Below, in pieces: positions 10,040-20,812 of a stretch of 37,013 nucleotides of DNA. Within the stretch, counting starts at the first letter, position 1; the number at the start of each line of letters is the position of its first letter. The DNA comes from Chromera velia (taxonomy: Eukaryota; Sar; Chromeraceae). A model generated the notes under the pieces. It worked only from the letters and a program-made list of their open reading frames with translations. It had not been told where the DNA came from and ran no database searches. The stretch lies in the NCBI GenBank assembly GCA_018398765.1, contig JAHBMJ010001082.1, positions 1 to 37,013 on the forward strand. The letters are read 5' to 3'. The position numbers and the translations under genes were made by a program.

Positions 10040-11341
10040 ATGGACAGCCTGAAAACTTATATCAGTGCCCACCACGAGATAGCTTATCGCAGCACCCAGC
10101 AGCATGATGCTCAGCTTGCGATGTTTACCGAAGCCGCCAAGCTCCAGTCGAGAGGGCTGGAACAATTCTTGGCTTCACAAGAAAAAGCCGACCTTCACAT
10201 CAGGGAAATTGTTGGGCTTGACTTGAAGGCCCTGGCCAGGGAGAAGCAGGCTGAGCTGGGGGAGGAAGAAATGGAAAGAACAGAGCCGATGCTACGAAAT
10301 TATATCCATGCCCTTGCCGATTTCGTGAAAGCAGTTGAGGGAAGGGAGACTCAGTCTCAGAATGGTGAGCTCAATGTGGCTGCCAGTGTAGCCACCATCA
10401 AAAAAGCAGAGGTCAAGCCTAAAGTCTGGAGAGGGGGGCGGGAACTCCCCCCTCTGACCATTATTACCTTCTCGGACGAGCGGTCTGCGAAAGATTTTGA
10501 CACCGTGTTTGGTCCATCACGCACAGTGAAATTCTAAGAGGTCGACTGTAGGATTCGTCTGAGGAAAACACAACCTCAAGCCTGCAGAAATGACTTCGAG
10601 TGGGCGTTCGAGTTGGGCATGCGCAGTCAGAATGCTGACACGCGGGCCCGTGCCCAAAGAATTCTGAGCAGAGACGATCCGATTACGAACGTGCTGCATG
10701 CATCGTGGATGTACTGCGGTATCGCGCGAATAAGAGAGAGCTTCCCTCTGCCCGCTCTCAACTTTGCAATGCAACAACACCACAACACCGCACAGCAGTA
10801 TCCACTGTTACCCCATCAGAACTCCGTCTCCCTTATTGCCCAGAATGCCTTACACATGCCGTCTTCTCGTCCCGTCTCCGGAGTTCAGCCTTCGCAGGCC
10901 CCAGTCATTCCGTTTGGTCTACCACAGCAGCACGCCCAGCCACAAGCAGCTCCGCCCAGATCGCTTGCACAGCAGGTCAGAGTGCAAGAGTGTATCCCCA
11001 CTCAGAAGGCAGACAACAGACAGATCCCCAGAGCTTGCAATTTTCCCTCTGAAGTGTCGGATCGCGCTGCTCCGTCTGTGCAGACACCCGAGGGAATTTT
11101 GTTATCCCCCCTTTGTGCAACTGATGCAGCTGCTGCTGCTATGCCCCTCAAGGCTCTCGTCTCTCCAGACGAGGGAAAACCCTCCACCCCCAGGACAGAC
11201 GGGGGTAAGAACAGAAAAAGAATGATGTCGGGTCAAGAGACCAGGTCGCCGGGGCAGGGGGGCGAGAGGATGGGAAGGAAAATTCTGGAGGAGGAGAATG
11301 CGATGCGCATGAGGGGTCGGATGCTCTATAGAACCTTTTAG
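10040..11341 (+). pseudogene. Retroelement ORF1-like protein with one in-frame stop
   Basis: A single frame of 434 codons starts at ATG 10040 and is broken only by TAA at 10535-10537. The part before the stop has a helical, charged character (residues 1-110) and ends LPPLTIITFSDERSAKDFD, which resembles the edge of an RRM-like or ORF1p RNA-binding fold. The part after continues with RTQNAD-type basic segments (SQNADTRARAQRILSR) and then Gln/Pro/Ser-rich sequence. Its position 5' of an endonuclease-RT unit suggests LINE ORF1, which packages the element RNA. The family is not recognised with certainty. It could also be an unrelated host gene fragment. Confidence 0.5.
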
Positions 11342-11404
11342 GCAGCGGGCGAAGGGTTTCTGGGGTTTCGCGAGACCCCCGTCGGTCTCCCCCCTCAAGG
11401 TCCG

Positions 11405-11519
11405 NNNNNNNNNNNNNNNNNNNNNNNNNNNNNNNNNNNNNNNNNNNNNNNNNNNNNNNNNNNNNNNNNNNNNNNNNNNNNNNNNNNNNNNNNNNNNNNN
11501 NNNNNNNNNNNNNNNNNNN
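11405..11519. other. Assembly gap (115 N)
   Basis: A run of N separates the ORF1-like frame from the next ORF, followed by 16 G. True distance and reading-frame relation across it are unknown. Confidence 0.99.
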
Positions 11520-12132
11520 GGGGGGGGGGGGGGGGAGCATGGCCGATGGCCCCTCCTCACGGGAGCGCCTACGGAGGGGCGCAAAGGCTACGTTCTGGAG
11601 GGGAAATGGGGGAACACAGGGGGAGGGACTGGGGGCAGTGGGGGGTTCCAGCGAGAGGATGGGGCGACTCTTGGTAAATGATGACCGCTTGTTAACAGTA
11701 AGCCCTCCTGACTCATCTTCCATTTCTCTTTCTTTTCTTTCTCCCTCTTCTTCTTCTTCTTCTTCTTCTTCCTTGCCTTTCCTCCCTATTGATGAGGCAT
11801 TACTTTTGTTCAAATACACACATTTCGATGAGCCTTTTTTAGTGTCTGCGAGAACTTGCCCTCCCCGTTTTCTAAGACCCACTCTTCATCCTCTGTCAGA
11901 AACTGGCTCCACTGTTTCCTCGGGTAGTAACCGTTTTGCATGCCTAACGGATGACTCTTTGTCTGAAAGCACTCCCCCCTTTTCATCGCATCCTGCTCAA
12001 CCTGTTGACATTCCCTCGCAGCTCTCAGACCTAGACAGTAGAGATAGACAGCAAAGTTTCACCTCCAGCGCGCCAATGGAAAAGTTAGTGAGGCTTACTT
12101 TACACTGGGAAGAGAAAAGAAAAGGAATGCAA

Positions 12133-13243
12133 GAATGGCAAGGAAAGGAGACAGCAGAGTGCGCGGCTGGAGGCAGAAAAGAAGGAGAAAGGTGTAGGGG
12201 ACTGAGAATGGAGGTCAAGTCCTCAGATAGCATGAAGACAGACAGAGGCAGACAGACGGTGTGCAGTGATAGGGAATGGAGAAACAGAGAGGCAAGGGAG
12301 GATAAAAAAAGGGTAAAGGAAGAGATATCACTAGAGAGGTGCAAGACAGGTGACGAGAGAGAGACAGTGTCTGACAGAGAGATTCAGTCAGGATCAAATA
12401 GGAAGGATAGAAAGGGCAGGAAAAGCAGTGAGAACACAGGTTCATTTTACTTTCAGAGAGGGCCGGCGGACGCCAATACTGTTGACTCTCCTCTGGTTTT
12501 TTCCATCATCCCCCCAATTAGAGTGTGTGGAGACGGAGAGAGCAGGCCTGGGGGGGTTATGAATGTCAAAACCCAAGGAAAGCGGACAAACAGGAATGAC
12601 GGCAAGAGAAGAAAAGACAGAGGGGGTCAGAGAGAAGAAAGGAGGGATGACGAAGGACAAAGCAGTGAAGGTGAGGAGAAAAATGGGNGAATGGCAAGGA
12701 AAGGAGACAGCAGAGTGCGCGGCTGGAGGCAGAAAAGAAGGAGAAAGGTGTAGGGGACTGAGAATGGAGGTCAAGTCCTCAGATAGCATGAAGACAGACA
12801 GAGGCAGACAGACGGTGTGCAGTGATAGGGAATGGAGAAACAGAGAGGCAAGGGAGGATAAAAAAAGGGTAAAGGAAGAGATATCACTAGAGAGGTGCAA
12901 GACAGGTGACGAGAGAGAGACAGTGTCTGACAGAGAGATTCAGTCAGGATCAAATAGGAAGGATAGAAAGGGCAGGAAAAGCAGTGAGAACACAGGTTCA
13001 TTTTACTTTCAGAGAGGGCCGGCGGACGCCAATACTGTTGACTCTCCTCTGGTTTTTTCCATCATCCCCCCAATTAGAGTGTGTGGAGACGGAGAGAGCA
13101 GGCCTGGGGGGGTTATGAATGTCAAAACCCAAGGAAAGCGGACAAACAGGAATGACGGCAAGAGAAGAAAAGACAGAGGGGGTCAGAGAGAAGAAAGGAG
13201 GGATGACGAAGGACAAAGCAGTGAAGGTGAGGAGAAAAATGGG
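12133..13243. repeat. 555-bp direct repeat separated by one N
   Basis: 12133-12687 and 12689-13243 read the same throughout by eye, offset 556. The junction is a single N and the far end is NNN. An identical pair abutting gap characters is the usual mark of overlapping contig ends that were not merged. Confidence 0.9.
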
Positions 13244-13246
13244 NNN

Positions 13247-13490
13247 ACCTCCAAGACAGGCGGATAGACAGACCGACAGACAGCCAGTGGAACCAGAAAG
13301 GAACAAACGTGGAAAAAGACTCTTAGGACAGGCAGGCAGACAGACTGACAGGCAGCCTACAGACCCAGGAAGGAGGAGACGAAGAGGCAGACCTCCAAGG
13401 CAGGTAGATAGACAGACAGACATACAGCAAGCAGAAATAGAAAGAGAGGAGAGCAATAGGAAGCCACCTAAACAGACAGCCAGACAGACA
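13247..13490 (+). repeat. About 72-bp coding tandem repeat, four units
   Basis: Units begin near 13251, 13324, 13395 and 13466. Each encodes about 24 residues with a Gln-Thr-Asp-Arg-Gln core followed by a basic segment. The assembly gap at 13244-13246 sits at the array edge, so the real copy number may be higher. Confidence 0.7.
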
Positions 13491-13835
13491 GAAAGTGAAG
13501 AGGAAGATGTATATATGTATGGTCATGCTTCCTCTATCTCTGTCTTTCGTCTTCCCATCTGTGATGTATGTGGGGGAGTACTGGGAGTGGGGGGGTGCGG
13601 GGGTTTCTTTTGTAAAGAAGAGAAGACAGAAGAGGAGAGCAGCGCCACTAACGAGGCGGGAAGCGAGGCTCCCCCCCCCATGACTCGCATTATGGAAATT
13701 GTGTCTGTCAGGGGAGGAAATGGAAGAAAGAGAGAATACGAAATCAGACGGGAAGAATGCGAAAAGACTACATGGGTCTCGGCTTCACTTGTGCCTCAAT
13801 CGATGAGAGCCGCTTTCTGGGCTGGCAGAAGATAA

Positions 13836-15551
13836 AAACCGATCACTGGCCTCAAAAAGGCACTTCACCCTACCCTTTCATCATGTCAGTCTTCTTTTCC
13901 CTCCTCCTCTTCCTCCTCCTCCTCCTCTTCTTCTTCTTTTTCTTCTTCTTCTTCTTTTTCCTTTTCTTCTTCTTCTTCTTCTTCTTCCTCCTCCTCCTCC
14001 TCTTCCTCCTCCTCTTCATCTTCCTCTTCCCGCCCCTCTGCTTTCACGTCAATTCCAGACTGGGTTCTCAAACCATCTCCTCCTTCTATTTTCTCCAAGA
14101 ATGAACCTTTTCCCTCTTCTTCTTTTTCTTTCTCTTCTTCTTCTTCATCTTCTTCCTCTGCAACCGGCGTGCGAAACGTGACAGTGAATGGAAGAAGCCT
14201 GTCCATTGCCACGCTGAATGTCGGGGGTCTTGATTCTCATCTCAGGAATGAATCGCTTGACCGGTGGTTGGAAGGGATCGATGTTGCAATCCTGACTGAA
14301 ACGAAGTACACAACCACTTCAATCAACACACCCACCCATACAAAAAAAAACTTCAGTCATCGAGAATGGTACAGAAGAAAGCTGGGGGTACATAAAAGAG
14401 TAAAAGACAGGGAACTAAAAACAAGGGGGGGGTGTATCCTTGTCCGATCATGCTTGGTCGCTAGTTTGAAGCCTTTTTGGGAGTTGGTGGGGCCTAGTAT
14501 GGTCAAACTGACACTCAGGAGCTGCTTACCGGCCCAGGAAGGGGGGGGGGCGAATGCATCTCTGCACATTTTTGGTGTCTATCTCCTCCAATCGGGGGCA
14601 GAGAAGAGACTAAGAAACAATGAACCAAAAGAGCTAGAGAGAGAGATGCTTCTCAACACAGTCTGTGATGTTCCGCTATGCGACCTTCGCATTATAGCAG
14701 GAGACTTCAATTGCCACATAGGAAAGGAGGTCCCTAAAGAAATTTTATGGGAAAGGGAACAGATCGGGGGGGCGGGTGACTTACAAGAGATCTTGGGGGG
14801 CAAGGGGGAAGAAGCAATCGAGGGACTATCTCGCCGCTCTGACTGTCGTTCAATCGTAAACGAACCAGGAAGAGCTGCCATTCGCTTTTGTAAGAAAGCA
14901 AACCTCCTTCCCTTGAATGGCCTGTCTTGGAAAGATGAAAAGAAACGGATTGAAGTCGACTTCACAGGGGCTTGCACTTATTATAAAGGGGGTGCCCCAG
15001 CTACGGTCATTGATTTATTTTTGGTTGATCCTCCTCTTCTTGGTTTGTGGAATTCTTTTGGGGTTGAGCTACAGCCTGACGCAGCCCCCCAACATGCGGC
15101 CGTTTCTCTATCTCTTAACCTCTCATCTCCGCCAAAACCGAATGACAACTCGCCGCCTTACCCTTCCCTTGTCCCATCCCCTTTTTTCACGAAGCCAGGA
15201 AGGCAAACGCCGGTCACCAATGATGAGATGATGCCTCTGGCAACTTCGGTAAAAGATTTAGCAGGGAAGCTTTGGCCTGGGTTGTGGGACGCCGGGATTC
15301 AGGAATCGAAAAAAAAAGGCAAGCCTATTCCATCTATACCTTTGCCTCCTCCTCCTCCCCTCTTCCCCCCTCCCCTTGTGTCCGTCCCTTCTTTCTATCC
15401 CGATACTCAGATACCACCTTCTGCCTTTCCGTCTTCCACTTGTTCTATCTCTGTACCACCGAGAAGCCAAATAGCCAGACTCACCCAACAGTGGGAGTAT
15501 GTACTCGCACAACCTAAGAAGAGAAAACGAAACTCATCCAAGGAAAAGTGA
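13836..15551 (+). pseudogene. APE-type endonuclease domain of retroelement ORF2
   Basis: The endonuclease starts around SLSIATLNVGGLD (14205) with the Asn of motif I, followed by VAILTETK (the catalytic Glu), IAGDFNCHIG (the D-x-N pair) and the ATVIDLFLVDP region, where the family has an Asp. The last motif, normally Ser-Asp-His, reads PQH, so the catalytic Asp appears lost. Such endonucleases nick target DNA to prime reverse transcription. The frame is continuous upstream through poly-Ser to the stop at 13833-13835. It ends at TGA 15549-15551, after which homologous linker sequence continues in another frame (WRDQECREIQK), a frameshift. Confidence 0.75.
13890..14035. repeat. (TTC/TCC)n tract encoding poly-Ser
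   Basis: About 140 bp of pure CTT and CCT triplets on the plus strand. In the retroelement frame this reads mostly Ser with some Phe, and in the minus direction it gives Glu-rich ORFs that are shadows. A second, shorter tract lies at 14120-14160 just before the endonuclease. Confidence 0.85.
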
Positions 15552-17182
15552 AAAGAAAGAAAAGGCTGTCGCACCTTGGAGAGATCAAGAATGCAGGGAG
15601 ATTCAGAAGTCTTAGAGAGTTAGATCCGCAGAAAGGGAATAGAAGGAAGAAAAGGAACTCTGGGGGGACGAAGACGAGCGGTGCATCACAGCAAAGAGAA
15701 AGATGAACAGGTTAAATAGAGAGAAAGGGAAGTTGATAGCAAGAAAAAAGAGAAAGTATGCCATTCTTCAGGCAGAAAGACTCGCGGAAGAAGCTGCTAA
15801 GGACCCAGCAGCCCTATGGAAATGGAGGAGGGAGAGAAAAAAGGCAGAGAGTGGGAGTAAGGGAGAAAAGCCGTCCGCCTTTTCGTTTTCAAATTTTTGG
15901 GCCGATGTGTTTAGTGGGGACGGACTGGAGCCTCAAAAGAAGGATGAAACACCAGCTCCCCTCCCGGCATCTTTCTTCTCTTTCGATAAATATGAGAAGA
16001 TACTGAAGGCAATCGACTCAAAGAAGGCAGCCGGCCTCGAAAGAATCTCTCCTGCACAGGTATATTTATGCTTTTCCTCTTCTCGTCTGTCTCGTTTTAT
16101 TCTTTTTATTTTCTTCAATCTTTTTTTCTTTTTTTCTTTTTAGCCAGAAAAGTGGAACTTCATTCGAATTGCTCCTATTCCAAAAGGTCACATCTCTCCC
16201 TCTTGTGACGAATGGAGGCCCATACACATTGTCTGCCTTCTGGTAAAGTTGTTCATGTTGTTGATGGATGGCCGGTTAAGGGAGACAACGAATATAGATG
16301 AATGACAGGTGGGTTTCAGGAAGGGGGTCGGTACAAAGGAAGCGATAGCTGCTCTTCATGCTCTCACGGCTTCAGCAAAGAAGAGACACAGACCCCTCCT
16401 TGCAGCGTTTGTTGACTTCAGCAAGGCATTTGACCGAGTACCCAGATCGAAAGAAAATGATTGACAGACTTAGAGAGGAAGGAGTCAGCGAGAAGGACGT
16501 GTGTATGATTCATTCTATGTATATAAATGTGTGGGGAAGGGTGGATAGGTCGGATTGGGTCTTTCCCGAAAGTGCAGGGGTAAAACAGGGAGATCCACTT
16601 TCTCCTCTTCTTTTCCTTTTGTTTATTAATAATATTCATTCTGCTCTGAGTGTTGAAGGGAGGGAAGCTGTTAACGGCTTAGATGGGGAATTAGATATGG
16701 ATGAAAGACAGAGGGGGGGAGAATGCGGAGACAGGAGGGAGGAGAGTGAAATAACGGAGCAGCGACCCCGTATCCTTGAGGAGGTAAGATTGGCAGACTT
16801 ACTGCTTGAGAGCATAGATTACGCAGACGATCTTGTTATTTTTGCTCACTCTTCTTCTGACCTGCAGTGGCGTTTGGACCGTTTGGCCTCTTATTGTCAG
16901 GAACATGGGTTGAAAATAAATTTAAAGAAAACAAAAGTTCTCGCACTCTCAAGCTCAAGAAGGGAAATAGAAGGGGAAGTGACTTTTGAAGGGAAGACAG
17001 TTGAACGTGTAGAGAGCTATAAATACCTTGGGTGTTGTGTGTTTGAGGGAGGGGACCCACGAAAGTCAGTCAAGGACCGACTTAAAAGTGCTGAACGCTG
17101 TTTAGGGGCAGTGATGGGCACTTGTTCATCCTTAGGTCCTTTGCCCCCCCGATGCAAAGTTCATTTACTGCAGGCACTCTGA
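15552..17182 (+). pseudogene. Reverse transcriptase domain of retroelement ORF2, decayed
   Basis: The thumb-proximal linker (15703 on) runs to KKAAGLERISPAQ, then PEKWNFIRIAPIPKG and WRPI, motif A FVDFSKAFDRV, motif B GVKQGDPLSPLLF, motif C YADDLVIFA, GLKINLKKTKV and YKYLG. All are hallmarks of LINE reverse transcriptases. Lesions: frame change near 15552-15700, TGA at 16303-16305, a +1 shift near 16440-16450, and TGA at 17180-17182. The catalytic Asp residues of motifs A and C remain. About 35-40 residues normally found between the ISP-type and W-x-x-x-x-x-x-P-I-P-K motifs are missing at the intron-like insert described separately. Confidence 0.85.
16060..16143 (+). other. 84-bp intron-like sequence inside the RT frame
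   Basis: It starts GTATAT after CAG, is T/C-rich throughout and ends TTTTTAG. Its length is divisible by three, and the only in-frame stop in it is the TAG of the putative acceptor. Reading resumes in the same frame at PEKWNF. Unlike host introns here, its acceptor is not TGCAG. It may be a real intron or a low-complexity replacement of deleted coding sequence. Confidence 0.4.
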
Positions 17183-18160
17183 GAGCCGGTGGCAATGTAC
17201 TCGCTGGAAGCCTTGCCTGTAAGTCAGAGAGATATCGTTGCACTTGATGCATTGCAGCTTCGATTTGTGCGCTGGACATTCCGTTTGCCCTATAACTCTT
17301 TCAAGGTGCCAACTTTGGTTTCGGTTGGGGTGCGCCCTATGAGAGAGATCCTTTCTTATCAGTTAAGAGGTTTCATAGAAAGTATAAAGAGAACAGAAAG
17401 GGAGGTTCCTTGGGCAGTCTAGGATGCATGGCATAGATCGCTGACCCCGGTGTGGGCCAATTCAGCCAGTAGCATGCTTCAAACAATCGCACCAGATCTT
17501 TTGAGAAAAGAAAGCCAGAGAGGGAGAAACAGAACGAATAAATGGACACTCAGGCAGAAAGCGAGGGAAAGGGAAGCCTCAGAATGGTTGTCGGAATGGT
17601 TGACTTCAAGACCCATCGGCGAGCATAGGCTCACCCGTTCATGTGACATCTATCCACGCAACTCCCGACTGAGTAATTTTTAGATAGAAAACCGATCGCA
17701 CCAGCGTCTGGCCATGTTGCTTTTAGGAGGGAGGGTTAGAAGGGGGTGGGGTTACACAGTTCAATTGCGTACTCTGCCTCGCTCTCTCTTGTCTGGTGGT
17801 TCTCTTTTCACTTCTCTCCTTCGAGTATGTGCTGGTGGGGGAAAGAGACACGGTGGATCCTGCGAAGAACACTGTATTCACTGTCCTGCAGTCGAAGGTA
17901 AAAAGGTGATCGACAATGCGGTGCATCGATTGTCTGCGTGCGTGCAAACAGAGCAGCTTAGATCCAAACTTCATTCGCTGGCAGGGAGAGTGAAAGAGAG
18001 AACAGGAATCGGTGAAAGGGTCTGTAGAGCAAGATGGACTGCTGCAGCTGGGGGAAGAGGTATCGAGGAAGAAGAGACATATGTAAGAGAGCTTGTTTCA
18101 TTCATTGTGGACCGGGAGCTGAAGAAGGCAAGTGCACTGATCGAAGCTTGTCTGAAATGA
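17183..18160 (+). pseudogene. C-terminal region of the retroelement RT protein
   Basis: The same frame continues past TGA 17180-17182 as EPVAMYSLEALP, then TAG 17420-17422, TAG 17681-17683, and ends TGA at 18158-18160. The first block (ALDALQLRFVRWTFRLP) matches the typical post-RT region of LINE proteins. Near 17830-17935 Cys and His residues in a C...C-x-x-x-H-C-x-x-C...H...C pattern may be the remains of a zinc knuckle. No RNase H motif was seen. Confidence 0.6.
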
Positions 18161-18218
18161 GTGCATGTGCGTCAAGTACACTGATCGAAGCTTGTCTAAA
18201 ATGAGTGCATACGCGTCT
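18131..18218. repeat. 44-bp direct repeat at the retroelement 3' end
   Basis: 18131-18174 is repeated at 18175-18218 with a few substitutions, and the stop of the last ORF lies in the first copy. It may be part of the element's 3' end or a local slippage. Confidence 0.8.
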
Positions 18219-19874
18219 TGTGTGGTTGTTCAGCCTTTAGCTTCAGCCTAGGCTGCGGAGGGTCGTGGTTGTTCATATTCATGCGGAAGCAGGCTAAGCT
18301 GCAGCGGTTTGCTCCTTTTGTTTACAACTGCATGCATGGGTTGCCATTTGTCTCTGGTTTTAGAGACTCTAGGCTTAACCACAATGAAGTAACTATATAT
18401 ATATATATATATAGTATACTACTATTATTAAAGTTATAGTTGGCTATTAGTTGCCCCGGTCCGATGTCAACTTTGAAATAGTATATACACGTACGTGTTT
18501 AAACACACGTTCTACATGTATTGTGTAACAAAGATAATTGCTAAATGAAAACGAGACTGGAATGAGGGATATTATGTTGAACCTTCGGGCAATATTAGGC
18601 AGTATAATTTACTGTATACCAAGCAAGCACTTCAGAAGATCTCGTGCTTAGCCTTATCTCTAGAGTTGAGTGATTGACGATCTCTTGTATGAACATGGGC
18701 TGCTGGGAGCACGGCTCTACTCTAGCAAAGCCAACTTCATTCATATTCACATTCACATAAAATGAAATAACCTTAGAAATAACCTAGGTGTAATCTATAA
18801 AGTTTTAAAGTAAAATAAAGTTTAAAGTCTGGTTTCAGTCTATATAGACTCTCAAATATAACTTTTGAAATGCATTTTAAAAGTTTTTTGATATATATTC
18901 AAAAATGTTTTAAAAGGCTAAACAATCCTAAACAATAAATCAATATGTTCAAGCCTTTTATTCTTAAAGTTTTAAAACCAAAGAAGTTTTAAAGTTTAAA
19001 GTCTGTGGTCAGACTTTATTATAAAAATAACTTTACAGATCAGACTTAGGAAATAACCTCTTTTAGGCCTTCTGACACTCCAGTCTATATGGTAAAACGG
19101 TTTTTTCAATGCTGAAGTCAGCTGGATATGCGTTTGTCGCCAGGTTTACGGCGCGGTTGCTTTAAAATTGTTTGTGTATGTGCTTTTGAAATAACATTTC
19201 AACTAGCATTTCAAATATAATTTATTTTTGCTTAGTTTTTGCGTGCCTGCGACGAGCAGCACGCGCTACTTTTAAGTGAACCGCGCTTACAGCATGTATG
19301 GGCATTATAATTTCAAGTCTGGCCGCGCCTATAAGGCGAAGCGCTTTATCTTTACTGGAGTGTCGGTCATGAGGGTACGACCCGGTACGTTAAAAGAATT
19401 ATAATGGACTTAAAAGATTTTAATCCCGCTCTTCAAGTTAGACTAAATCCGGGTTAAAATCCCGGTCATAACTTAAGTTGCATATGATACCTGGGGGGTT
19501 AGTATCGATCTGGTACTACTAAGATGATTGATTGATGAAGGTACCAATTAAGGTACTACTAGTTAAGGTACCAAGTTTAAATGCCGGAACAATCATTTTT
19601 AGATGGCAGATATGCATATATTTCTAGTAATAAATACAGCCCATCATACCCTTCAGAGTCTTCCCCAGGAATTAAGCTAAGCAGGAAGATTCTCCCTGCC
19701 TGAGGAACGAGGCTATTGACGATCAAATCACTATGAATCACATAAAATGATGAGTTTCAGTGGCTGTCACTGGCTGAAGTTACTGCATGGTACGGAGTTG
19801 CTGAAAAGTCGGGAACCAAAGTTTTTGACTGAAGCGCAGTTGTAACTGAGTTGTTACTCTTTAACGGACTATGT
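18219..19874. other. AT-rich gene-poor stretch
   Basis: No convincing ORF on either strand. It contains a (TA)n run at 18393-18412 and an extended palindromic area near 18485-18510 (CACGTACGTG then TTTAAACACACG). Two related AAAGTTTTAAAG...GTTTAAAGTCTG blocks lie near 18798-18835 and 18966-19005, and a short hairpin CCGGG-ttaaaat-CCCGG near 19448-19466. Composition differs sharply from the flanking genes. Function is unknown. Confidence 0.6.
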
Positions 19875-20706
19875 AGCTAAATGCTAAACGAGCACTTCTT
19901 TTTCATCTAGTTTTTTATGGAAACAAGGCTACGATAGGGTCTGATTGACCTCTCTGCCTGCCATCAATTCCATTCAGCTCTGATCGTTGATCGAGGGGGC
20001 GTGGTGGGTGTGCTGTGTGTCCTCCATGTGGATCCTTGGCTTGATGCATCTCATGGATTCGACTGTCACGTTTGTTTGCATGGCTGCCTCGTAGGAGAAA
20101 CACACTGAGAGGGAATCCCTAGCTGTGAGCCTGCCTTTCTTCTTTCTGGATTGCACTCCGACTCCTTCTCCACTCCTTCTTTTTGCGTCCCCCCTTTTCC
20201 CTCATCATGCATACCTGTACAATTAATTAATTGACCTTGCTGAAGTCTGGCTGGCTGAGCGGAATTCAAACACGCCGCTTCTCCCGAAAGAAGAAGCAGA
20301 ATGGAGGGGAATGTATGCAGGAACCGGAAACACCGAGGGACAACAGAAGGGCACCCTCCCCCCCCAACAGGCCATTGCAAGTCTTTCTGTCCTGTTGTTT
20401 GTTTTCCTTCCTCTTCTGGATTGGGGCCTGTCCACCAGAACCATCAGCTTGCCGGCTCTCTCCAAAGTTTCTCCTCCCTCAGTGTTACCCAGCCCCGCAT
20501 GCTACGCACAGCGACTTACTTCTTTTCCCGTCCCTCACCCCCCTTCGGCCCTGACCCACCCCAACAGAAGAAACATGTAAAGAAGGGTGAAAGAAACAGG
20601 AAGAAACCGTAGAGGGAAGGACGGAGAGAGCGACGGAAGAGAAGTATGGGAGTGGGGGCTACTCCATATGGCTTTTGATGGATGCATGGTTTTCTTCTTC
20701 CGGTGC
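19875..20706. repeat. Left arm of segmental duplication, copy 1 (3' flank of the helicase gene)
   Basis: From the AGCTAAATGCTAA start at 19875 to CCGGTGC at 20706 this matches 33435-34395 in direct orientation with scattered substitutions. Copy 2 has roughly 130 extra bases near 33715-33850. Nothing coding is recognised. It is the immediate downstream flank of the helicase stop codon. Confidence 0.9.
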
Positions 20707-20812
20707 TACCCACCCCTTCCCCAATCCGTCTTTCTCTTCTCTGCTCTTCCTTTTCATTGTTTCTTTTGATCGATCGATCGATGGTCGCATCACCTCGATC
20801 CCTCTTCTTCCG

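Larger units (their letters stand above)
11539..13835 (+). pseudogene. Charged/Ser-rich leader of the retroelement ORF2
   Basis: An open frame starts at 11539 or within the gap: poly-Ser from a (TCT) run near 11740-11772, then a Lys/Arg/Glu-rich segment. After 12687 the same segment is repeated through 13243, beside Ns that make the frame arbitrary. From 13247 four copies of a 24-residue unit with a core like RQTDRQ follow, then a Cys-containing stretch (DVCGG...CGGFFC). The frame reaches TAA at 13833-13835, after which the same frame stays open through poly-Ser into the endonuclease. This looks like one long N-terminal extension of ORF2 interrupted by one stop and two sequence gaps. No known domain was recognised. 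Confidence 0.45.
10040..18218 (+). mobile_element. Degenerate non-LTR (LINE-type) retrotransposon
   Basis: In order along the plus strand: an ORF1-like frame, a Ser-rich and charged leader, an APE-type endonuclease, a reverse transcriptase with FVDFSKAFD, QGDPLSPLLF and YADD, and a Cys/His-containing C-terminus. This order is that of LINE elements. No LTRs, integrase or protease were seen. At least six in-frame stops and two or three frameshifts show that this copy is dead. Outer limits are not marked by an obvious target-site duplication. The 3' end probably lies near 18160-18218 or at the (TA) run at 18393. The clade within the LINEs was not assigned. Confidence 0.8.

Noticed and set aside
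13886-14212. A minus-strand ORF rich in Glu.
   Set aside because: It is the complement of the poly-Ser (TCT/TCC) tract of the retroelement and has no independent support.
19390-19475. A tRNA-like T-arm (CCGGG, 7-base loop, CCCGG).
   Set aside because: The acceptor stem pairs poorly (about 5 of 7), no D arm or anticodon arm could be folded, and the loop lacks the TTC core.
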